From Bradyrhizobium sacchari (GTDB lineage: Bacteria > Pseudomonadota > Alphaproteobacteria > Rhizobiales > Xanthobacteraceae), in NCBI RefSeq assembly GCF_002068095.1, contig NZ_LWIG01000012.1, positions 343,500 through 393,295 on the forward strand: DNA of 49,796 nucleotides, written 5' to 3'. Within the stretch, counting starts at the first letter, position 1; each line of letters opens with the position of its first letter. Positions 1 to 8,755 of the stretch are shown piece by piece. Made by a program: the position numbers and the translations under genes. The notes beneath the pieces were generated by a model. It was not told the origin of the DNA. It ran no database searches and worked only from the letters and a program-made list of their open reading frames with translations.

Positions 1-1800
1 AGTATCCAGCGGCGCGTCTGATGCGGACGCGGTCGGCGTCGGTGCCGCAGGAGGCGGGCTCGCCGTGGGGTCGGCAGGCAATGCGTTCGGATCAACGCCG
101 GGCGTCAGCCTCAGCGTATCCAGCATTTGCTGACCCTGGGTCTGCTGATCCGCCATCTTGGAATCGACGTAGGATTGCCGCCGCGCGTCGTAGTCGGCCT
201 GGCTCTCCACCTGGAAGCCGGTCATCGGATCGCTGAACGGCCCGCCACCATTGGCAAGATCGAACTCTGAGGCGAACTGGTCCGGCCAGGCCGGTGTCGG
301 CGCGGCCGCTGCGCCCTGCGGCTGATAGCCGGTGAGGCTGTCGTAGAGCGACTTGACGCCCTTGTCGCCAAGGATGGCGCCGCCGATACCACCGGCGATC
401 GCCCCGCCCAGCGCGCCCCACGGTCCGCCAAGAGCGCCGGCTTCACCGAGCAGATAGGCACCGGTCAGCGAGCCCCCCAGACGGCCGCCGAAGCCGGCGA
501 CCTCATGGCCTGCTCCCAGCGTGTCGCCCTGATCGTACATCTGATAGGCGTTGTAGCCGGTGATCCCGGCGTCCGCCGCAAGGCCGACCGCTCCGAGGAC
601 GCCGGCGCCGGTGAAGATCTTGGACGCGGTCGGCGATTGACCGATCACGCCCACGAAGTTCGGCGTGAACCGCCCGGTCGCGGCGCCGGTGATCTCGGTC
701 GGAGCTTCGGGCGCACCAAGGTCCGGCTGGCCGGCGGGGGCGCGGCCGGCGAGCGGATCGCTCGCCGCTCCAGTGGGTTCGGTGACGCCAGGCAAGGACG
801 GCTCGACGTCGGTGATCTCGGGTACGCCAGTCGATGCTCTGGCCGGCGAGATCGACGGGACATCCGTGCTGGGGATGTCCGGCAATGCCTCCGCTGTTTG
901 CGCGATGCCTACGAGCGCCGGGTGCGTCGAGCCCGGCAAAGGCGGCGCACCATCTCCGATCGGGGCTGGATTGAGCCCGTCCGGAGGGGCCGTCACCAGA
1001 GGCTGGTATCCGACGCCGCGCAAATCAGCTGCCATCGCGACCGGTTCGGGAGTGGTGCCGACTCCGATGCGGTCGAGACCATCGCGCGTGATGCTAAACC
1101 CGTCATCCGGGCTGCGCAGGAGCTGACCGTCGTTGATGAGGTTGCGCGTCGAATCCGCCATCGCCTGTCGGATCGCGGATTCGTCACCCGTCGCAATCGC
1201 CTGTGCCACGCTGGGCTCGTTTGCCGGCAGAAAATTCGATCCGGGGGTCGACATCGCGGTCGGGATCTCGTCGATCACCATGATGGGATTGGCGCGCGTG
1301 CGCGATCCGGTCACGGCGAATCCGTCGCCATGGGTCGAGCCGACGAATTCGCGCGAAGCCTGTCGCCAGTAGGCGTCGGGATTGGTGAAGAACTGGTCGG
1401 AATAGGCTTTTGCCGGATCAAGGCCGGCCTGTGTCGCGAGATCGGTGAACTTGGCAACGACCGTCGGATCGGCCAGGAACTGAGCGCGCGGCGTCTCGTC
1501 GATGATCGACGCGCCGATCTGTCTCGCAATCTGGTTCGCGATCGTTCCGGTCCTGGTCGGCGACCCATCCGCGCCCGGCAGGTCGGGAAAATCGCCGGTA
1601 TACAGCACATAGGGACCCGGGCGAGCCGTCACGCTCAGGGAAGAAACCAAGCCGTTGAATTCAGAGAGCGAGTCGACATTGCCGAGGCGGGACAGCGCAT
1701 CGGCAAGGTTCAGCTGTCCGGCGTCAAGGCTGGAAGGAGGGGCCGACGTCGGAAGCAGGCTCGGGTGCGTTCTGAAAGAGATACCAGCTGCATCGGCCAT
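1..1800 (-). CDS. Large cysteine-free protein with glycine-zipper region, partial (C-terminus off left edge)
   Basis: The frame is open from an ATG at 1798-1800 to base 1, giving 600 codons without a stop, so the gene continues beyond the window. GGGAGA lies about six bases before the ATG. I see no cysteine in the 600 residues. Residues about 1-270 are a globular-looking region with Asp/Thr-rich loops, about 270-390 are Pro/Ala/Thr-rich linker, and about 395-490 form a Gly/Ala-rich hydrophobic stretch with repeated GxxxG spacing, like the glycine zippers of membrane-inserting toxins and bacteriocins. A further Pro/Ala-rich linker follows. It is the last visible gene of an operon starting with HlyB/HlyD-type exporter genes, so it is a candidate secreted effector. 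That role is inference. I recognise no named family, and any toxin domain would lie outside the window. Confidence 0.8.
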   Translation of the reverse strand, partial: MADAAGISFRTHPSLLPTSAPPSSLDAGQLNLADALSRLGNVDSLSEFNGLVSSLSVTARPGPYVLYTGDFPDLPGADGSPTRTGTIANQIARQIGASIIDETPRAQFLADPTVVAKFTDLATQAGLDPAKAYSDQFFTNPDAYWRQASREFVGSTHGDGFAVTGSRTRANPIMVIDEIPTAMSTPGSNFLPANEPSVAQAIATGDESAIRQAMADSTRNLINDGQLLRSPDDGFSITRDGLDRIGVGTTPEPVAMAADLRGVGYQPLVTAPPDGLNPAPIGDGAPPLPGSTHPALVGIAQTAEALPDIPSTDVPSISPARASTGVPEITDVEPSLPGVTEPTGAASDPLAGRAPAGQPDLGAPEAPTEITGAATGRFTPNFVGVIGQSPTASKIFTGAGVLGAVGLAADAGITGYNAYQMYDQGDTLGAGHEVAGFGGRLGGSLTGAYLLGEAGALGGPWGALGGAIAGGIGGAILGDKGVKSLYDSLTGYQPQGAAAAPTPAWPDQFASEFDLANGGGPFSDPMTGFQVESQADYDARRQSYVDSKMADQQTQGQQMLDTLRLTPGVDPNALPADPTASPPPAAPTPTASASDAPLDT

Positions 1801-1839
1801 GGGGATTCTCCCATATCTGGTTTTTCTGTTTGGGTTCGG

Positions 1840-2364
1840 CTATGCGCGCTTTCCGTCAAAAGACGAGGCGACATCGATCTCGTCATCGCGCCGTGCGCTG
1901 GGGACGTGCAGAGGAAACAGCAGTTTGCGGTCGTGCCTGAACTCGGTCTTGAGGCTCTGGGCAATGGCGTGCTTTTCGGCCTCGCTGAAGTCATCCGATC
2001 GCTGCCCGAGATATCTGAACTCGCCGCGGCCATCCGAGACGTTGACGTTGATCTGGATGCGCTTGATCTGGCCGCCCGATTTTTCAGCCCGATGAACCGC
2101 GTTGACGAACAGCACGCGGAGCGGCGTCGCAACCCGATAGTAGCCGATATAATCCTGATCCGGCGCGAGCATGTCCGGACGGGATTCGCCGGCATAGTGC
2201 TCAATCGTCAGACTCTTTAGGTCGTCGCCCAGCTTTGTCGCGTTGGGTCTGTCGCTGTCGCTCATGCCGAAGCTCCTCATTCCATCTGAATCTCGCCGAA
2301 CGACCGGATGAAGATCCCAGTCATGTCGGAGTGATTCATAGACCCGTCGCGCTGCGTTCGCCAT
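1840..2364 (-). CDS. Hypothetical protein in type I secretion operon, 174 aa
   Basis: An ORF of 174 residues with AGGAG six bases before its ATG, 14 bases after the stop of the DUF4261-like gene and 39 bases before the next gene, so co-transcribed. It has no signal peptide, membrane segment or cysteine. The centre (about residues 70-125) reads as alternating short beta strands and charged turns. It is rich in Asp, Arg and Ser. I do not recognise the family. Its position between a DUF4261-like protein and a large candidate effector suggests an accessory, chaperone or immunity role, but nothing in the sequence shows which. Confidence 0.72.
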   Translation of the reverse strand: MANAARRVYESLRHDWDLHPVVRRDSDGMRSFGMSDSDRPNATKLGDDLKSLTIEHYAGESRPDMLAPDQDYIGYYRVATPLRVLFVNAVHRAEKSGGQIKRIQINVNVSDGRGEFRYLGQRSDDFSEAEKHAIAQSLKTEFRHDRKLLFPLHVPSARRDDEIDVASSFDGKRA

Positions 2365-2378
2365 CTGATACTCCTGCT

Positions 2379-3173
2379 CTAGGCCGCTGCGGGCACGGTG
2401 GCCTGCAGCACCGGCAAGCCCTGGACGCGGCGTGAGACGAGGTGTTGGATCCGGATACGGTCGGATTCACCGGCGCCAAGCGTGTCGCCGTCGCGCAGCA
2501 CGGCGCCATGTTCGAGGACGTAGACGATAAGGCCGGCCACCTGACGCACGACCTGCTTCGGGTCTGCGCCCGCACCCTCGAGCTCGATCTCGCGACCGCC
2601 GAACGGCCTCAGGCCGAATGTGATCGCGCCGACGATCTGGCCGTCGCGGAAAGGATGAATACTGACCCACAGCGGAAACGGAATGCGCGGATATCCGGCG
2701 AAGGACTCGCGCGAGAGCTGCTCCCAGCGTTCGGCCGAATGGGCAACGAGCCCGTCCCACAAAACCGCTGCGGCCGGGACGGCCGCGATCAAGCCGCCGG
2801 TGACTGCGGTCACGGCGCGCGCCGCTTGAAGCTGCTGTTCCGGCGTCCGGGCCTGTCCGACTGTCGAGACCACGACGTGGGCGCCATGCCGGCCAAGCAC
2901 CTCGAGCGCCGTTGGCCAGGTCGCCACGGCGCGCCGGCCGGGCAAGTCCCAGCTCTCACGCGGGACGGGCATCGGCATGACCATCAGCATGACGTTGACG
3001 CCGGCGCAGCGGATCACCGGCGATGCCGTTCCCGGCGCTGCTCCAGACAGGTCAATCTCAATTCCCGGATGTCGCTTGCGCAAGACATCGACGACCGTCG
3101 CGAGATCGAGGACGACAGGCCGCTCGAACAGAGCGAAGGCCAGGTGACGATCCATCATATCGACGTCCCTCAT
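2379..3173 (-). CDS. DUF4261-like protein
   Basis: About 264 residues. The second half carries the pattern I associate with DUF4261: a VLWDGLVAHS segment (about 140-150), then PLWVSIHPF, a TFGLRPFG turn followed by an acidic strand, and a closing DGDTLG motif (about 235). There is no signal peptide or clear membrane helix. The start is uncertain: an in-frame ATG at 3233 sits just after the upstream stop, the ATG at 3173 has GGGGAAAC just before it, and an ATG at 3158 has AGGGA at good spacing. The first residues that look like family sequence begin near 3155. The family's biochemical function is not known to me. Here it is embedded among type I secretion partners. Confidence 0.75.
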   Translation of the reverse strand: MRDVDMMDRHLAFALFERPVVLDLATVVDVLRKRHPGIEIDLSGAAPGTASPVIRCAGVNVMLMVMPMPVPRESWDLPGRRAVATWPTALEVLGRHGAHVVVSTVGQARTPEQQLQAARAVTAVTGGLIAAVPAAAVLWDGLVAHSAERWEQLSRESFAGYPRIPFPLWVSIHPFRDGQIVGAITFGLRPFGGREIELEGAGADPKQVVRQVAGLIVYVLEHGAVLRDGDTLGAGESDRIRIQHLVSRRVQGLPVLQATVPAAA

Positions 3174-3236
3174 GTTTCCCCGGGAGGCTTGCGATCGCAA
3201 ACCGCATGTCGTCGCGGTCCGCGCTGGGACCATGCG

Positions 3237-4397
3237 TCAGGCGGCATGTTTCTGGAGCGCGTGCATGTCGCCGCCAAGCGTCGGCGGAGCTCCGTCGGTG
3301 ATCTGAGCGGAAGGCAATGTGGTAATTGCCGCGGCCTCCGGTGTCGCCGTCGCGATTGCCGAGGCAAGCTGATCGCGCGCGCCGATGACACCCGGGCTGA
3401 ACGCCGTGGTTGCATGGGCTGAAGAATGGACGTGGCCTTGCGCAGCGCCGGGCGCGAAATCAGCCGCGCTCGCGTGTGGCCCGATCCCGCTTGGCGATTC
3501 ATCCGTTGCGAGCAGGATCGCCTTGGTGCCGGCTTCGACCATCTCGCCGGTAGACGGCGTAGCCGGCGCCTTGTGAGTCGCCAGCACGTCCGCGCCGGAA
3601 TTCGCGGCGTCGTCGGACTTCAATGGGTCGGCAGTCTTCAATGCATCGGCAGACTTCGACAAGTCGCCTGCTTTCGAGACGTCGGCGTGTGGAGGCTTCG
3701 CATCGTCGTTCGCCGGCGCGTTGTGATGATCGCCCGCTGCCATGTCGTGATGCGGAGCCGGATCAATGACGTCGTCCAGCGGGAGCACGTCGAGCGTCGA
3801 CGATATGAGACGATCGGCATGTTGTGACGGGTTGAACGTGCCGGACGATCCTGCACCATGCCCCTGGTCGGCAACGGACGAAGAGCCGCCGTTGCGATGC
3901 GCGCCCGAGCCGCTATCGTGCCAGGGCGCCGGCGGCCCCAACGCATCGTTCATGTCATTGGCGGCCACGGGGTGATCGGCGGGAGAGGTCAAGGTGGATG
4001 CTTGTCGCGACGTGTGAGGCTCGTTGAAAACTGGTGCGGTGACCGGCTCCGATGGAAGCGTCTCGCCGAGATGCGAGGCCGAGCTGTCGGTAATCGTCAA
4101 GTCCTGATCCGTGGCCATGCCCGGCGACGACACTCCACCACCTGAGATGCGCAGCTCGGTCGCGCCTGTCGCCGCGCCGCCCAGGGCCGTCGCAGTGGCA
4201 CCGCCGTCATCCCTTGAAGGCAAGCTGCTTGAAGCAAGGGCATGTCCATCGTCGGCGGACGAGACCGTCAAGACTCTGTCATCAAGGGAGTCACGACCGC
4301 TCGATGTGCTTTGCGATGGACCTTGTTGCGATCGCAGTCGCAACTGACCGAACGTGTCGGGCGCGGAAGTGTTTGAACCGTCGCTCACTTCGTCCAT
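3237..4397 (-). CDS. Cysteine-free Ser/Ala/Asp/His-rich low-complexity protein, candidate T1SS substrate
   Basis: 386 residues from the ATG at 4395-4397, chosen because GGGAG sits eight bases upstream; an in-frame ATG at 4451 lacks a site. The protein is predicted to be largely disordered: very rich in Ser, Ala, Thr, Asp and Gly, with many His and no Cys. Around residues 235-275 a short degenerate repeat of the form K-(S/A/T)-(A/G)-D-x-L recurs four or five times. There is no N-terminal signal peptide and no GGxGxD calcium-binding nonapeptide. It lies 158 bases downstream of the HlyD gene and three bases before an alternative ATG of the next gene. Absence of cysteine and disorder are typical of type I secretion cargo, so export by the neighbouring HlyB/HlyD pair is a reasonable inference. 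An adaptor or cell-surface role is equally possible. Confidence 0.75.
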   Translation of the reverse strand: MDEVSDGSNTSAPDTFGQLRLRSQQGPSQSTSSGRDSLDDRVLTVSSADDGHALASSSLPSRDDGGATATALGGAATGATELRISGGGVSSPGMATDQDLTITDSSASHLGETLPSEPVTAPVFNEPHTSRQASTLTSPADHPVAANDMNDALGPPAPWHDSGSGAHRNGGSSSVADQGHGAGSSGTFNPSQHADRLISSTLDVLPLDDVIDPAPHHDMAAGDHHNAPANDDAKPPHADVSKAGDLSKSADALKTADPLKSDDAANSGADVLATHKAPATPSTGEMVEAGTKAILLATDESPSGIGPHASAADFAPGAAQGHVHSSAHATTAFSPGVIGARDQLASAIATATPEAAAITTLPSAQITDGAPPTLGGDMHALQKHAA

Positions 4398-4555
4398 TTG
4401 CGTTTCTCCCACCGCTGCCGGTCGGCCATCCGCGACATCCGCTGATTGCATCGTCTGGCTGATGAACGCGGGACATGAAGAGGCGGTTTCGTGAAAATCG
4501 CGACCTGCATGGAAGCCATGAGCCAGTCGCGGTTCCTGGCGGCCGAGCGCATCGT

Positions 4556-5914
4556 TCAGCGTTCCTGGCCAGCGCCGTGTAACGTCTCCTTGATCGGTGC
4601 CAGCACGAAGTCGAGCACGGTCCGCCGCCCGGTCTTGATCTCGACCGCCGCGCTCATGCCGGGCATCAGGGGGCGCAGTTCACCGTTGATCGGAATCTCC
4701 ATGCTGGCGGGGACGAGTCGCGCCGGAAACCGCAGGCCCCTGCCGTTCTCCTCCACTGCGTCCTTGCCGACCTGATAGAGCCTCGCTTCCACCGTCCCGT
4801 ATCGCGTGAACGGATAGGCGTCGATCTTCACAGCCGCGGCCTGTCCTTCGCGAACGAACCCGATGTCGCGGTTCTCGACAAAGGCCTCGATCATCAGCGG
4901 TGTGCCGTCCGGCACCACCACCATCAGCTTGTCCGCGGTCGTGACCACCGCGCCTACGGTATGGGTTTTGAGTTCCTGCACCGTACCGCTGACCGGCGAG
5001 ATCAGGCGCCGGCGCTCGTCACGCATCTCCTCCTTGGCGATCTGTTGCTCGAGCTGGGTCGCGCGTTGCAACGCCTTGAGACGGCGGTCCGATGCGCCGG
5101 CGCGGAATTGGGTGAGCGTGCCGCGCGCGGTGGCCTGCAGCGCGACGATGTCGGCCTGTCCCTGCTGTTCCTGCTGCTGCAGGCTGATCAGGTTGCCCTT
5201 CTTCTCGGTCAACTCCTGCTGCACGGCGAGCACCGGCGGCTTCGGGCCGTTGCCGCGCTCGAACAATCCATTCAGCGCCTCGTAACGCTCGGTGAGCAGC
5301 GGGATGACTTCGGCAAGCACATCCTGCTGCGCGCGGGCGGAGCGGATGGCCGCCTCGCGCTGCAGGCGTTGCGCATCGATGGCCGCCATCGAGGCGTCGA
5401 AGCGGGCGAGTTCCTCGCGGGTCTGGTCCTGCACCGCAGCGGCGAGCGTCGGATTCGCGCCTTCGGGCGCCGAAAAGCTGTCAACGCCGCGCCCCGCCAG
5501 CAGGATGCGCGCGGCTTCCGCGTCGAGCAGAGCCTGGCTGCGATCGTAGCGCAGACTGCCGAGATTTGCCGACGTGTCGGTGGGGTCCAATTCGATCAAC
5601 GTGTCGCCTCGCTGGACATGGGATCCTTCCTCGACATGAATCGCCTTGACCACCGCGGTCTCCAACGGCTGCACGACCTTGACTTGACCGACCGGAACGA
5701 ATTTGCCCTCGGCCACCGCGATGATGTCCATATGACTGAGGCCCGCCCAGAACAGCGAACCGGCGAGAAAGCCGACGATCACCAGACCAGTGACGCGCCA
5801 GGTCGGCGACGGCGGGGTCTCGACGATCTCCAGCGCCGCCGGCAGGAAGGCGCGCTCCAGCGCATCGCGGCGCGCCGGCCGCTCGAATTGGCGCACGAGC
5901 CACCGCAACTTCAC
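4556..5914 (-). CDS. HlyD-family type I secretion membrane fusion protein
   Basis: 452 residues. It links an inner-membrane ABC exporter to an outer-membrane TolC-type channel. The order of parts is typical: short cytoplasmic tail, one membrane helix (about 41-60), first half of the barrel-sandwich domain (about 65-110, with VEEGSHVQRGDTLIELDP), a long coiled coil rich in Gln, Glu and Arg (about 130-310), then the second half (VSGTVQELKTHTVGAVV) and a beta-barrel end with PGMSAAVEIKTGRR. I chose a GTG start at 5912-5914 because it overlaps the HlyB stop (GTGA) and has GGAGGG eight bases upstream. The open frame extends upstream, but that part only mirrors the HlyB gene. No TolC gene is in the window. 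Confidence 0.93.
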   Translation of the reverse strand: MKLRWLVRQFERPARRDALERAFLPAALEIVETPPSPTWRVTGLVIVGFLAGSLFWAGLSHMDIIAVAEGKFVPVGQVKVVQPLETAVVKAIHVEEGSHVQRGDTLIELDPTDTSANLGSLRYDRSQALLDAEAARILLAGRGVDSFSAPEGANPTLAAAVQDQTREELARFDASMAAIDAQRLQREAAIRSARAQQDVLAEVIPLLTERYEALNGLFERGNGPKPPVLAVQQELTEKKGNLISLQQQEQQGQADIVALQATARGTLTQFRAGASDRRLKALQRATQLEQQIAKEEMRDERRRLISPVSGTVQELKTHTVGAVVTTADKLMVVVPDGTPLMIEAFVENRDIGFVREGQAAAVKIDAYPFTRYGTVEARLYQVGKDAVEENGRGLRFPARLVPASMEIPINGELRPLMPGMSAAVEIKTGRRTVLDFVLAPIKETLHGAGQER

Positions 5915-8094
5915 GCTGCCTGCCCTCCCTGTTCGTCGCTGCGATCCGATGCCGCCTGACGGACCAGACCCGCGTAGAAGCCGCCTTGGCGCAACAACTC
6001 CTCGTGGCTGCCCTGCTCGACGCAGCGGCCGCGATCCATGACCAGGATGCGGTCGGCGTGGCGCACCGCCGACAGCCGGTGAGCCACGATGAGGACGGTG
6101 CGATCGCGACACATCGCGCGCATGTTGGCCTGGATGATCCGCTCGCTCTCATAGTCGAGTGCCGACGTCGCCTCGTCGAATACCAGGATGCGCGGGTCGG
6201 TTGCGAGCGCGCGAGCGATCGCCACGCGCTGGCGCTGTCCGCCGGACAGATTGGCGCCGCGCTCCTCCAGCACCGTATCGTACGCATGAGGAAGCTCTAG
6301 AATGAAATCATGAGCGCCGGCGAGCTTGGCGACCTGGATCACGCGCTCCAGCGACATCGCAGGATTGGCAAGGGCGATGTTCTCGCGCACCGTCCGGTTG
6401 AACAGAACGTTTTCCTGAAGCACCACGCCGATCTGGCGTCGCAGCCACCCCGGATCGATCAACGCCACGTCGACGCCGTCGACCAGAACCTTGCCTGCCT
6501 CGGGGATGTGGAAACGCTGTACCAGCTTCATCAGCGTCGATTTTCCGGAGCCCGAGCGGCCGACCACGCCAATCACCTCGCCCGGCGAGACTCGCAGCGA
6601 GACGTCCTCGAGCGCCGCCGGCGTAGCCGGCCTGTAGCGGAACACGACGTGCTCGAATCTGATGTCGCCGCGCAGCGGCGGCAGATCGTGACGGACGCTG
6701 GCGCGCACCGTCTCGGCCGGCGTATCGATAATGTCGCCGAGCCGCTCGATCGAGATCCGGAATTGCTGAAAATCCTGCCACATCTGCGCGAGCCGAATGA
6801 TCGGCTGACTGACCTGGCCCGCCAGCATGTTGAAAGCGACGAGTTGGCCGATCGTCAGGCTGCCGTCCATCACCGCCGAGGCACCGAGCCACAGGATCAA
6901 CGCCATCGACAGCCTGTTGATCAGCGCCACGCTCTGCGAGCCGACGGTGCCGAGACTGACGGTGCGAAATGAGGCCGTGATATAGCCCGCGAGCTGGCGC
7001 TCCCAGCGGCGCCGCGCCTGGGTTTCGATCGCCATCGCCTTCACCGTCTCCATACCGGTCAGCATCTCGACCAGCAGCGACTGGTTCTGCGCCCCGCGCG
7101 CAAAGCGTTCCTGAATCCTCGCCTTGAGGATCGGCGTCACCACGATCGAGACCAGAACGTAGAGCGGGATGGCGGCGAGCGGAATCAAGGTGAGCATGGG
7201 CGCGATCAGCGCCATCACCGCGAAGAACACCACGGTGAAGACGATATCGATGATCAGCATCAGTCCGGAGCTGGTCAGGAACTGGCGGATGTTCTCGAGT
7301 TCGCGGACCCGCGCCACCGTCTGACCGACCGGACGGGATTCAAAATAGGCGATCGGCAGGCCGACCAGGTGTCGAAACAGTTTGGCGCCGAGAATGGCGT
7401 CGATCCTGCTGGTGGTATGGGCGAACAGGTAGGTTCGGATGCCGCTGAGCGTGATTTCCAGCACCGCCAGCCCGGCCAGCGCCATCATGACCACGGTCAG
7501 GGTGCTGACGCCTTTGTGAATCAACACTTTGTCGATGATGACCTGGAAGAACAGCGGCGTCGCCAGCGCGGCGATCTGCATGAACAACGACACCAGTAGC
7601 ACTTCGCCGAAGACCCGCCTGAAGCGGACGATCACCGGCAAGAACCAGGTCATCCCGAAGCGGGCAAATCCACCGCCGGCAACATCGCGCAAGGTGATGA
7701 CGATGAGGCCGCCGTTCCAGCGCGACGCCAGTTCTGTCTCGGTCCAACGCGCCGGCGGGCGGCCAACCTCCTGCACCAGCACGCCGTCCGGATCGATCCG
7801 CGCCAGAATGAAGAAGCGGCCATCCACCGCTTCGGCGATGGCCGGCAGCGGCGAACGCGCAAGCCGGGAAAAGCTGGTCGCGATGTGACGTGCCCTGAAC
7901 CCTTCGGCCTTCGCCGCTCGCAGCAAGTCATCGCGGTTGGCGAATGCCCCGGGCTCGACATATTCGCGCCGCGCCTGCTCGACATCGATGGGCTTTTCGT
8001 GGACCGCGGCAAGGATGGCGAGCGCGATGATGCCGGTGTCGATCACCGGCTTGGAAAGGTCGGCGGCCTGGGCAAGGTCGATCGAGTCGGACAT
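5911..8094 (-). CDS. HlyB-like type I secretion ABC exporter with degenerate C39 domain
   Basis: 727 residues, fused C39-like domain, transmembrane domain and ATPase. The start at 8092-8094 has GGAG five bases upstream. The N-terminal domain (1-140) is C39 peptidase-like, but the catalytic Cys position reads Thr (DTG, residues 19-21). This matches the non-cleaving C39-like domains of RTX-toxin exporters, which bind cargo rather than cut a double-glycine leader. Six membrane helices occupy about 165-450. The ATPase has Walker A GRSGSGKST (about 510), signature LSGGQRQR (about 615), Walker B ILVFDEATSALD (about 635) and an H-loop AHRL. It pairs with the HlyD gene by a four-base overlap. The intact ATP site indicates an active exporter. 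Confidence 0.95.
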   Translation of the reverse strand: MSDSIDLAQAADLSKPVIDTGIIALAILAAVHEKPIDVEQARREYVEPGAFANRDDLLRAAKAEGFRARHIATSFSRLARSPLPAIAEAVDGRFFILARIDPDGVLVQEVGRPPARWTETELASRWNGGLIVITLRDVAGGGFARFGMTWFLPVIVRFRRVFGEVLLVSLFMQIAALATPLFFQVIIDKVLIHKGVSTLTVVMMALAGLAVLEITLSGIRTYLFAHTTSRIDAILGAKLFRHLVGLPIAYFESRPVGQTVARVRELENIRQFLTSSGLMLIIDIVFTVVFFAVMALIAPMLTLIPLAAIPLYVLVSIVVTPILKARIQERFARGAQNQSLLVEMLTGMETVKAMAIETQARRRWERQLAGYITASFRTVSLGTVGSQSVALINRLSMALILWLGASAVMDGSLTIGQLVAFNMLAGQVSQPIIRLAQMWQDFQQFRISIERLGDIIDTPAETVRASVRHDLPPLRGDIRFEHVVFRYRPATPAALEDVSLRVSPGEVIGVVGRSGSGKSTLMKLVQRFHIPEAGKVLVDGVDVALIDPGWLRRQIGVVLQENVLFNRTVRENIALANPAMSLERVIQVAKLAGAHDFILELPHAYDTVLEERGANLSGGQRQRVAIARALATDPRILVFDEATSALDYESERIIQANMRAMCRDRTVLIVAHRLSAVRHADRILVMDRGRCVEQGSHEELLRQGGFYAGLVRQAASDRSDEQGGQAA

Positions 8095-8603
8095 GAGCGC
8101 TCCGGAATCGGCGCACAGAAATACATCCAACGCGTGCGGAGCGCGTCGGTTCACCTTCTGGACGAATTTTATGAGGAGCCCACGCGGCGTAATGTGACAC
8201 TTGTATAATCGCCGGGCTGCATAGGCGGCCTCGACCATCATTCGCGCGATCAGACCACGGCGCTCCCGAACCACCGGCCGTCACATCGATCGTCGGCCCA
8301 TTCCAGACCAGACTCCGTCTCCCAAAACGCAATTGAGGAAACGAAGACGCATCGCACCAGCAATTATTTCGGATTGAGAATCGGTCCAGTCCATCATGAG
8401 CAAGCTTTATCTTCAGGAGTATGCTCGAAGGCTGTACAAACAATTGCGCCCCCTGATGAGGCCGCGACGGGCGCTAATCAGAACGCGAGATATCAAAGGA
8501 AAAAGCGCCGTTCTGCCGCCATCGAGAGCCTCAAGACGGCATCTTTTCCGCCGACCGGACATCCGATATATTGCTCCGCGAGCTGCTTTCTTGGAGGATC
8601 GCG
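8095..8603. other. Intergenic region upstream of the secretion operon
   Basis: This 509-base stretch separates the minus-strand exporter operon from the plus-strand 40-residue gene and should hold promoters for both. A TATAAT hexamer is present on the plus strand near 8203-8208, but without a convincing -35 and about 400 bases from the plus-strand gene. I see no supported gene, RNA or repeat. The short frames here lack ribosome sites and recognisable content. Confidence 0.4.
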
Positions 8604-8726
8604 ATGAAGGCTTTTATCCTCGCCTGCGTTGCGACAGTCGTGATCGCAGCGGCTGGCGTTGCCGTGCTCGACACCCTACAGCAACCGGTCGCGGAAGCCT
8701 TTGCGACGACAGGCGTGCGTCTGTAG
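8604..8726 (+). CDS. Small exported or membrane protein, 40 aa
   Basis: The ATG at 8604 is preceded by a strong GGAGG at 8594-8598. The 40-residue product starts MKAF and has a single hydrophobic stretch (about residues 3-22, rich in Ala, Val and Ile), then a short polar tail ending TTGVRL. It looks like a small membrane-anchored or secreted protein of a type I recognise as common and uncharacterised in Bradyrhizobium genomes. It stops 30 bases from the stop of the convergent cytochrome b gene. Function is unknown. Confidence 0.75.
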   Translation: MKAFILACVATVVIAAAGVAVLDTLQQPVAEAFATTGVRL

Positions 8727-8755
8727 GCTATGCGCCACCTGCTCTATTCGCAGCC

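Noticed and set aside
505..2220. Plus-strand open frame of 571 codons
   Set aside because: It lies antisense to the effector-like gene and the 174-residue gene, is Arg-rich without domains, and has no ribosome site. High GC makes such frames common.
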